DNA from: Verrucomicrobiota bacterium
Lineage (GTDB): Bacteria; Verrucomicrobiota; Verrucomicrobiia; Chthoniobacterales; UBA10450
Length of the DNA: 6,147 nt
NCBI GenBank assembly: GCA_003218735.1
Contig: QHOJ01000026.1
Location: 1 to 6,147, forward strand
Direction of reading: 5' to 3'
Shown here: positions 1-4,603 of the stretch, piece by piece
Layout of the letters: each line of letters starts with the position of its first letter
Position numbering within the stretch: the first letter of the stretch is position 1
Position numbers and translations under genes: made by a program
The notes under the pieces: model-generated
Seen by the model: the letters and a program-made list of their open reading frames with translations, nothing else
What the model was told of the DNA's origin: nothing
Databases searched by the model: none

Positions 1-112
1 GCGTGATATTCGGGAAATGCCCGAAACGAATGACCGTTTTTTCTTCTGCGTGGGCGGCTTGCACGAAAAGGGCTAGCGTCCCGATAACCGCTATCAATGT
101 TTTTGACTTCAT
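1..112 (-). CDS. ABC transporter substrate-binding protein, SsuA/NMT1-like (5' end only)
   Basis: Only the first 37 codons lie in the window; the gene continues past base 1. It starts at ATG 112-110 with a clear Sec signal peptide: basic MKSK, a hydrophobic core of about 15 residues, then a likely signal peptidase I site after AHA at residue 22. The mature protein opens EEKTVIRFGHFPNIT, and the next base is C, compatible with His. That VRxGHFPNxTH opening is typical of periplasmic binding proteins for sulfonates, taurine or nitrate (SsuA/TauA/NMT1 families), which deliver substrate to an inner-membrane ABC importer. It lies downstream of the porin relic on the same strand, so the two were probably one uptake operon. 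No good Shine-Dalgarno is visible. The family is fairly secure; the substrate is not determined. Confidence 0.82.
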   Translation of the reverse strand, partial: MKSKTLIAVIGTLALFVQAAHAEEKTVIRFGHFPNIT

Positions 113-200
113 AGGTTTGTTTTCAATAGGAGAGTGTTCATGACATAAGTGAAGTCAGCATCGTCACCCCTGCCAGCCTCGCTGAAATACGAACTCGGCT

Positions 201-810
201 TCAATTAGTTTGAACTAAAACATTACTTGGATGCGCCCCGTGGATGTAGTAGTTGAGGCTGCCAACGATGGAATAGATGCCGTCGCTGCCCTTTTGCCCG
301 GGGTTTAAATCCTGCCACTGAACGACAGCCTGCAGCTTCTTCGGAATCAGGAAATAGCCTCCCGTTACATTGATCCGCGCCCGGCGCAACCGGAAACGAT
401 CTTTTAGCGCAGTCTGACCAAACCGGCCTTCAAATGCGGAGACATCGCCATCTTCAAAGTTGGTCTGGATGAATCCACCCAGGGCCAGCGTTAATTCCGG
501 CCCGCGCTGTTGAACATAAACCGGTGATTTCTCTTCTTCGACAACCACCTTTTCAACATACGTTTTTCCGTCGTAAGAGACTTTCGTTTTCATTCTGCCT
601 TCAGGGGCAATCGCAGCGTGCTTTTCTAATCCGGCAACTTCCTGTTCCAGCTCGGCGTTGCGTTTCTGTAACAGCTCAACCGCACGCTCACAAGTTTCTC
701 AAGCCGTTCCGACTCGGAGGGCGTCTACGCGCCAAGCCGCGGCGGCGCCAGTAAGAGGATTGCAACCAGGCTGTTGCCGGCCGTGCGTAAGACGAATTTC
801 TTGATAACAT
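201..810 (-). pseudogene. Decayed phosphate-selective porin (OprO/OprP-like), internally deleted
   Basis: This is a relic of an outer-membrane anion porin, normally around 400 residues or more. GGAG at 821-818 sits 7 bases before ATG 810-808, but the signal peptide is read one frame away (IKKFVLRTAGNSL, then VAILLLAPPRLGA) and meets TAG at 727-725. The same frame continues ESERLEKL; after a frameshift near 695-690 it resumes as a coiled-coil segment (ERAVELLQKRNAELEQEVAG), typical of the N-terminus of these porins. The 593-201 frame then shows the first strands (LGGFIQTNF, FRLRRARINVTG). At about 360/359 it jumps straight to the C-terminal barrel signature GYFLIPKKLQAVVQW and LNYYIHG, so most of the barrel is missing. 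After residue 119 of that frame the sequence no longer resembles a porin, and no terminal aromatic strand is seen. It cannot make a functional pore. Confidence 0.85.
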
Positions 811-941
811 TAGGTTTCTCCTTTTTGCTCGCGTTTTTCGCTTGCTGAATTTTCTTCGGTCAATTCCTCTGAGTTTTCATTTCCTTTGTCTCGCAGATAC
901 TTGCTTGTCTCTTCGATTTCGGCTCGCCATGACCCAAGAGT
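810..941 (-). pseudogene. C-terminal remnant of an unidentified gene upstream of the porin
   Basis: A frame open for 43 codons ends in TAA (812-810), which overlaps the porin ATG as TAATG, the usual layout of translationally coupled operon genes. The peptide is hydrophilic and protein-like (GSWRAEIEETSKYLRDKGNE, then a Glu/Lys-rich tail ending EQKGET). It has no ATG in frame and is cut off by TAA just downstream of the Rrf2 stop. The porin ribosome-binding site lies inside it. The simplest reading is that a gene between the regulator and the porin was deleted except for its last codons. I do not recognise the family. It could also be chance open sequence, because the stretch is short. Confidence 0.4.
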
Positions 942-948
942 TTAACCG

Positions 949-1446
949 CTACGGTAAGATTGATACGAACCGCATTGATGGTTGAAGAAAGAGTGGCGTG
1001 ACCTTGTCCCGATGCAGCTTGCGCAATGTGATTTCAACAATCTCGGCGAGCGTGTATCGATCGAGGATCTTTGCGATGGCGTTGCGCACATCGAGCATCA
1101 GCATTCGCAAACCGCAATGGACCTCATCAGGGCAAGTGCAGCACGCATAGGATGTTTCACTCACACACCGAATGGGCGCGAGTGGTCCGTCGATCAAGCG
1201 AATAACTGGGCCGAACTTGATTCGGTCCATTCTCTTGGCTAACGAATAGCCGCCGAATTTTCCGCGCTTGCTCTTCACATAACCGGCGGCCTTTAGTTGG
1301 CTGAGGATTTGTTCAAGAAACTTGACCGGCAGTTTCTCTTTTGCAGCCAGTTCGCTCACTTGCAATCTCGGCCGCCCGAGCTCCGAGGCGATGCCGATAT
1401 CAATGAGAGCGCGCAGGCCGTATTCGCAGCGTTTGGACAAGTTCAT
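949..1446 (-). CDS. Rrf2-family transcriptional regulator with Cys-rich loop
   Basis: A 165-residue, apparently intact Rrf2 (IscR/CymR/NsrR superfamily) DNA-binding protein. It opens with MNLSKRCEYGLRALIDIG, the standard start of the winged helix-turn-helix domain. Recognition helix and wing follow (LPVKFLEQILSQLKAAG, then SKRGKFGGYSLAK at about 59-71). A dimerisation helix runs from about 112 to 130. The loop between them carries Cys94, Cys102, Cys103, Cys105 and Cys111, so a redox- or Fe-S-sensing role is possible; the spacing is not the canonical C-x5-C-x5-C of IscR. Typical length is 130-160, and the last 20 residues (after LHRD) look nonconserved and may be an altered tail. The downstream same-strand relics and the SsuA-like gene suggest it controlled anion or sulfur-compound uptake. 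The start codon directly follows a repeat that may be its own operator; no strong Shine-Dalgarno is seen. Confidence 0.93.
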   Translation of the reverse strand: MNLSKRCEYGLRALIDIGIASELGRPRLQVSELAAKEKLPVKFLEQILSQLKAAGYVKSKRGKFGGYSLAKRMDRIKFGPVIRLIDGPLAPIRCVSETSYACCTCPDEVHCGLRMLMLDVRNAIAKILDRYTLAEIVEITLRKLHRDKVTPLFLQPSMRFVSILP

Positions 1447-1448
1447 CT

Positions 1449-1483
1449 CTACTTGGCTAGTAGGACATCAGGAAAATCCTACT
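1449..1483. promoter_or_regulatory. Candidate Rrf2 operator: triple CTACT/AGTAGGA repeat
   Basis: On the plus strand CTACT (1449-1453), AGTAGGA (1459-1465) and TCCTACT (1477-1483) alternate in orientation. The last two form a perfect 7-bp inverted repeat with an 11-base spacer; the first two form a 5-bp inverted repeat with a 5-base spacer. The block ends 3 bases upstream of the Rrf2 ATG. Rrf2 proteins commonly repress their own gene through dyads in this position, so an autoregulatory operator is the natural reading. No experiment or second copy in the window supports it. Confidence 0.45.
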
Positions 1484-1575
1484 GCGCAAGTATGAATTTG
1501 ACCGCCCGGCAAATAAAATAACAAATGTCGATCTATGGCCGATGCCTAATCAACCGTCGGGGTCTGGCTCGCGCT

Positions 1576-1632
1576 TGATCGGTTCGATCACAAATATCGA
1601 GAATATTTGGAGCTATCCGGCTGTTCCCAGCC
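1576..1632. repeat. Three stacked inverted repeats downstream of the sulfotransferase gene
   Basis: Three perfect short dyads follow one another: TGATCG-GTT-CGATCA (1576-1590), CAAATAT-CGAGA-ATATTTG (1591-1609) and GGCTG-TTCC-CAGCC (1619-1632). The last begins directly after the sulfotransferase stop codon (TAG, 1637-1635). None has a long T-run after it on the minus strand, so a standard intrinsic terminator is not evident. Together they may terminate or stabilise the sulfotransferase transcript or serve as protein-binding sites for the Rrf2 promoter region. The 188-base gap between the two genes holds nothing else I can identify. Confidence 0.45.
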
Positions 1633-1634
1633 AG

Positions 1635-2567
1635 CTAGTAACCGAAACCAGAATCAAGTTTGCTCAGCGCCTCAGCCGCATATTTCTGGTCTTCGGTGGA
1701 AAGATACTCGCGATAACCGCCAATCTTTCCACGGCGCACTTTGAATGACTCTGGGTCGCGCACATCGCCAGGACGCAGGATTTTGGAATCAAACGCGCCG
1801 GCTGCCTCCAACTTTTGCATATTGTCGAACCGCGAAAAATCGAGCGCCTCCTGGAAGATCGACATATCAGGCGTCGTTTCGCCGAGAAGGGCCAGCAGGG
1901 TCCGAAAATTTCCCGCAGGCGCTTCGCGCAGCGATTCATAACGGATAATCGTGAAATCGTCGCGACCGGAAAACTCATTGAGCCAGGCGTTCATCGTTCT
2001 AACGATCGCGCGGATTCCGAATTTCTTGTCGCGCAGCAGGTCACTAACCGTTTTCCGCTTGAACTCTGCGGGCGCTCCAGGATCACGCCGCGTCATCTGC
2101 ACGTAGAGAGAAACGAAACAATCGCGCGGGTCGCGCACCAGCAGAACGATCTTTGCGCGGCGAAGCTCCTTCTTCGGGACCAGATACTTGCCGCGAATCC
2201 TGTCCCAAAGATCACCCTTCGTTCGGTGTTCGAACAAATCGTGCGAAAAGATAAGTCGGGGAATGCCCGGCTCGCAGTAGTGTTCCGGCTCGAGCGTGAA
2301 CTCGCGACCATATCGTTTACAAAAATAAGCGTAAAGAAATGTCCGGACCCAAGTACGTCCGCTTTTTGGGATCGAGAGAATGACCGCATTGCCTCCAGAA
2401 AGCTCGGGCGCGCGACTGCTAAAATTTCGGCGCATTAATCGTGGAGCCAGTAGCGATCGAGAAATCCGCTTCTCCGTCGCGGACGGCGGCAGCCGCTCTA
2501 TTTCCTTGTGAGAGGCGGTTTTGCCCGGCACCCCAGCCAAAGATCTGGATGTTATTTCAATTGCCAT
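1635..2567 (-). CDS. Sulfotransferase domain protein (PAPS-dependent)
   Basis: A 310-residue cytosolic-type sulfotransferase, predicted to move a sulfuryl group from PAPS to a hydroxyl or amine acceptor. The 5'-phosphosulfate loop is ILSIPKSGRTWVRTFL (PKSGRTW at about 67-73; family PKSGTTW). A likely catalytic-base His lies in IFSHDL at about 109. The 3'-phosphate site is LLVRDPRDCFVSLY (RDPRD at about 145-149, Ser at 153). The C-terminal PAPS-binding segment reads VRRGKIGGYREYL at about 277-289 (family RKGxxGDWK). No signal peptide or membrane segment is seen; the first 55 residues are basic and not conserved. ATG 2567-2565 is chosen; an in-frame TTG at 2594 would add nine residues but has no ribosome-binding site, and a TATAGA box (2582-2577) may lie between them. 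The acceptor cannot be told from sequence. It stands alone, divergent from the tmRNA gene. Confidence 0.93.
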   Translation of the reverse strand: MAIEITSRSLAGVPGKTASHKEIERLPPSATEKRISRSLLAPRLMRRNFSSRAPELSGGNAVILSIPKSGRTWVRTFLYAYFCKRYGREFTLEPEHYCEPGIPRLIFSHDLFEHRTKGDLWDRIRGKYLVPKKELRRAKIVLLVRDPRDCFVSLYVQMTRRDPGAPAEFKRKTVSDLLRDKKFGIRAIVRTMNAWLNEFSGRDDFTIIRYESLREAPAGNFRTLLALLGETTPDMSIFQEALDFSRFDNMQKLEAAGAFDSKILRPGDVRDPESFKVRRGKIGGYREYLSTEDQKYAAEALSKLDSGFGY

Positions 2568-2628
2568 TCGGACTGCTCTATAAAAACTCGCCAAACGGCG
2601 AAAAGTTACAAAAGCCGTTCAGCCAAGC

Positions 2629-2657
2629 TTGAATAAAACTTCAATCGAGTGTATTTG
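2629..2657 (+). promoter_or_regulatory. Probable sigma-70-type promoter of ssrA
   Basis: TTGAAT (2629-2634; consensus TTGACA, 4 of 6) and TATTTG (2652-2657; consensus TATAAT, 4 of 6) are separated by exactly 17 bases. Transcription would begin around 2664, about eight bases before the mature tmRNA 5' end, leaving a short leader for RNase P to remove. The 104-base gap between the sulfotransferase start and the tmRNA carries this promoter and, in the other direction, the sulfotransferase promoter. It also holds a small TCGCC-AAAC-GGCGA dyad (2588-2601). Confidence 0.5.
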
Positions 2658-2671
2658 TTCAAGCACAAAAT

Positions 2672-3028
2672 GGGGGCGCACTGGCTTCGACTCATCGTTG
2701 GAAGCGCGGGCGGCATGTCGAGGATGGTTCGTTGGCCTCGTAAAAAACCGAACCAAAACAAATAAACGCAGATCACGAAGATCTCGCTCTCGCGGCTTAA
2801 TTGACCGCGACGTTTCCGGAGCGACGCCTGCTAGCGTCGGAAACGCGGACAGCAGGCTGGCGAATCGGCGGAGCGACCGCGCCGGTTTGTGAATCGAAAT
2901 TCGCGGCCGCTCGGGAGCCGGCAGTGTGCCGATGCATCGTTTGGCTCCTTAAAACCAAGCATCGGATAAACATGTAGATGTTCGCGTGGATAGCGACGAG
3001 GACAGGGGTTCAACTCCCCTCGCCTCCA
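2672..3028 (+). ncRNA. ssrA: Transfer-messenger RNA (tmRNA), one-piece
   Basis: A complete 357-base tmRNA, which rescues stalled ribosomes and tags the unfinished protein for proteolysis together with SmpB. The acceptor stem pairs GGGGGCG (2672-2678) with CGCCTCC (3021-3027), with a G-U at pair 3, and A3028 is the discriminator. The T arm is AGGGG-TTCAACT-CCCCT (3004-3020). The 5' domain has the conserved CTGGCTTCGACTC. Pseudoknot 1 is clear: CGAGG/CCTCG (2719-2723/2736-2740) with TGGTTCG/CGAACCA (2725-2731/2749-2755). The resume codon follows 12 bases later, as in E. coli. The tag stop codon lies in the loop of a 6-bp stem (2790-2795/2805-2810). A further stem pairs CGTTTCCG with CGGAAACG (2811-2818/2838-2845). 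The CCA end is not encoded (bases 3029-3031 are TTC), so it must be added enzymatically. No 3' terminator is obvious. Confidence 0.97.
2768..2800 (+). other. tmRNA proteolysis-tag reading frame, (A)ADHEDLALAA
   Basis: The resume codon GCA (2768-2770) opens a ten-codon frame encoding ADHEDLALAA and ends at TAA (2798-2800). With the alanine carried by the tmRNA itself the appended tag is AADHEDLALAA. It has the usual acidic and polar middle and the ALAA end recognised by ClpXP/ClpAP-type proteases (E. coli AANDENYALAA). Confidence 0.95.
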
Positions 3029-3049
3029 TTCCCGAAACCTTGCGCGCTG

Positions 3050-3420
3050 CAGTCTGTTCGCACGTGATTTCAACCACTCACTCCAAAGCTGCGGGCCGTC
3101 GCCAGGACAGACGCGCGTAATCGTAGAAGGCGCAGATGAATGCAATTCGGTCGTCCCCCAGCTTCTCGGATCTGCAGGGTGCAACACATCGTAATCATAA
3201 CCGATCAGCTGCCGACGGCGCGCAATATCCTCCAACGAGACGCCAGTCGCATTGCGCAACATGTCGTACAGCACCGTGAACGCTGTCGTGCGGCCTCGGC
3301 CGGCCTCGATTACGACCAGAAATTGGATGCGAACTCCTTCAAGCGCGAAAGAAATTTTCCCGCGATAGCGTTTTCATCTTTCTCCAGGTCAAAAAATGCG
3401 TGTCGGCGGTTATGATATTC
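3050..3420 (-). pseudogene. Relic of a PTP-like phytase / dual-specificity phosphatase
   Basis: Reading three minus-strand frames in turn gives one recognisable protein. First segment: FFDLEKDENAIAGKFLSRL, ending KEFASNFW (3420-3316). Second: EAGRGRTTAFTVLYDMLRN followed by GVSLEDIARRRQLIGYDYDV and PRSW (to 3158). Third: DDRIAFICAFYDYAR (3155-3111). Last, back in the second frame: CPGDGPQLWSEWLKSRAN (to 3056). This is the C-terminal half of the PTP-like phytase (paladin/PhyA-type) family, whose signature is HC-EAGxGRTT; such enzymes dephosphorylate inositol phosphates or phosphoproteins. Here the His-Cys pair has become Val-Ile (GTA ATC) next to a 1-base loss and a TAA, so the nucleophile is gone. 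About 200 expected N-terminal residues are absent; the relic stops where the plus-strand operon begins. Its 3' end runs up to the tmRNA 3' end without a stop. The longer minus-strand frame continuing over the tmRNA to 2831 is not a gene. Confidence 0.8.
3388..3416 (+). promoter_or_regulatory. Weak candidate promoter for the dehydrogenase operon
   Basis: TATGAT at 3411-3416 matches TATAAT at five of six positions. A poor -35 (GTCAAA, 3388-3393) lies 17 bases upstream. It sits inside the phosphatase relic, 24 bases before the first possible start codon of the operon. If real, expression depends on relic DNA. Confidence 0.3.
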
Positions 3421-3445
3421 GTCCTTGATTTAGGATGGCAAAATC

Positions 3446-4603
3446 TTGTTCCAGATCGCGTTTGCTATTAACCTTGTCGCCGTGAACAGCCCACAGATCG
3501 ACTCCAAGCGAGATTTGCGCTGTTTTGTCGTGGGAATTCTAGGAGGCGAAGGCAGCGGACCAGAGGTGATTGATGCTGCATGTAACGTGCTTGGTGCTGT
3601 AGCGGAAACCTGCGGTATCGATTTCCGCATAAAAACTGGTGGCGATATCGCTTGGCGCTCGACCGGATGCCCGGGCGGCTATCTTTCCGATGCCGTGGCG
3701 GAGTTTTGCCGCGACGTTTTTGCGAGCGGCGGAGCAATAATGGCTGGCCCGGCAGGAGGCCGATTCGTTTATGATATGCGCCGCCAGTTTGATCTATACT
3801 ACAAACTCAATCCGCTGCGCTCATATCAGGAGTTAGCCGACGTATGCCGAATAAAACTTCCTGCAAAACCACTCGACATATTGCTTGTGCGCGAAAATTT
3901 GCAGGATATTTACCAAGGCAATTCTGCCGAAGCATCTTCCGAAGATGGTCGGGAAATTGTTCATACTTTCGTTCATAAGGAAAAACAAGTGCGGGCGGTG
4001 TTGGAAGTTGCGACTGCGGCAGCGCGCCGAAGAAGAAAGCTTCTCGCGGTGATAGGCAAGAATTCCGGTCTTCCCGCTATTCATTCGCTTTGGCGGACAT
4101 GCGCACTCGAACTTGGTGAAGCCTCGGAAGTCGAAGTTTCGCTGCTCGATATCGATTACGCGGCCTACAAATTATTGCAAGAACCTGAAACTTTCGATGT
4201 CATCGCCGCACCAAATTGCTTCGGCGATATCCTTTCCGACCTCGGCGGCGTTCTAGCCGGGTCGCGGGGCCTGACTTTTGGGGCAAGCTACGCAGCAGAC
4301 GGCGCCGCGGTTTACCAGACCAATCACGGAGCAGCTCATGATCGCGCGGGAACGGATACGGCCAATCCGGTGGGCCAGATTTTTTCTCTGGCAATGATGC
4401 TGCGAGAAACCTTCGGTCTGCGGTCGGCCGCGCATCTGATTGAAGATTCAGTACGAACCCTTTGGCGAGCCCGCTGGCGGACCGCTGACCTAGCCGAATC
4501 CGGTTGCAAAATCGCGGGCACGCGGCAGTTCGCAGAGTTACTGGCGCGCCAAATCCAGAGCGCGGGAGTCCGTGAGCATGAAGCCTGTTCTGCTGTTAGT
4601 TGA
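3446..4603 (+). CDS. Isocitrate/isopropylmalate dehydrogenase family protein (LeuB/Icd-like)
   Basis: A 385-codon, intact-looking beta-decarboxylating dehydrogenase, expected to oxidise a 2-hydroxy acid with NAD(P) and then decarboxylate it. Numbering from TTG 3446: GGEGSGPEV (33-41) replaces the usual GDGIGPEV; MRRQFDLYYKLNPL (111-124) is the substrate Arg segment; LLVREN with DIYQGN (146-159) carries the family Arg and Tyr; Lys205 and Asn206 lie in AVIGKNSG; GDILSDLGGVLAGS (260-273) gives two metal Asp residues; HGAAHDRAGTDTANP (294-308) is the cofactor loop. TTG 3446 has AGGA ten bases upstream; GTG 3482 is an alternative giving 373 residues with less support upstream. No ATG is in frame near the start. 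It overlaps the next gene by 26 bases, so the two are co-translated. Substrate specificity is open: isocitrate, isopropylmalate, malate and tartrate enzymes share this fold, and the N-L-R-P consensus is altered. Confidence 0.9.
   Translation: MFQIAFAINLVAVNSPQIDSKRDLRCFVVGILGGEGSGPEVIDAACNVLGAVAETCGIDFRIKTGGDIAWRSTGCPGGYLSDAVAEFCRDVFASGGAIMAGPAGGRFVYDMRRQFDLYYKLNPLRSYQELADVCRIKLPAKPLDILLVRENLQDIYQGNSAEASSEDGREIVHTFVHKEKQVRAVLEVATAAARRRRKLLAVIGKNSGLPAIHSLWRTCALELGEASEVEVSLLDIDYAAYKLLQEPETFDVIAAPNCFGDILSDLGGVLAGSRGLTFGASYAADGAAVYQTNHGAAHDRAGTDTANPVGQIFSLAMMLRETFGLRSAAHLIEDSVRTLWRARWRTADLAESGCKIAGTRQFAELLARQIQSAGVREHEACSAVS
4564..4568 (+). promoter_or_regulatory. Ribosome-binding site deciding the hydrolase-ALDH start
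   Basis: GGGAG lies nine bases before ATG 4578-4580 and only three bases before the alternative GTG 4572-4574. The spacing favours the ATG. It is inside the upstream gene, consistent with translational coupling. Confidence 0.6.

Noticed and set aside
109..141. Ten-codon minus-strand frame whose TGA overlaps the binding-protein ATG (ATGA)
   Set aside because: It could be a leader peptide, but it has no ribosome-binding site and no attenuator-like hairpin; a frame this short is expected by chance.
1815..2438. 207-residue plus-strand open frame opposite the sulfotransferase gene
   Set aside because: It is Arg-rich, lacks any recognisable motif and lies entirely opposite a well-supported gene, so it is a shadow frame.
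2588..2601. TCGCC-AAAC-GGCGA dyad as operator or terminator
   Set aside because: Five-base arms alone between two divergent genes are weak evidence; no T-run follows and no second copy exists.
3004..3028. Attachment site of an integrated island at the ssrA 3' end
   Set aside because: The region is a classic target, but no second copy of the tmRNA 3' sequence and no integrase gene is present in the window.
2831..3274. 147-residue minus-strand open frame
   Set aside because: Its second half is antisense to the tmRNA and its first half is one frame of the frameshifted phosphatase relic, so it is not a gene as it stands.
3435..3485. ATG at 3435 opening a 16-codon frame that ends at TGA overlapping GTG 3482
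   Set aside because: The only AGG directly abuts the ATG with no usable spacing, and the peptide is not distinctive, so a coupled leader is not supported.
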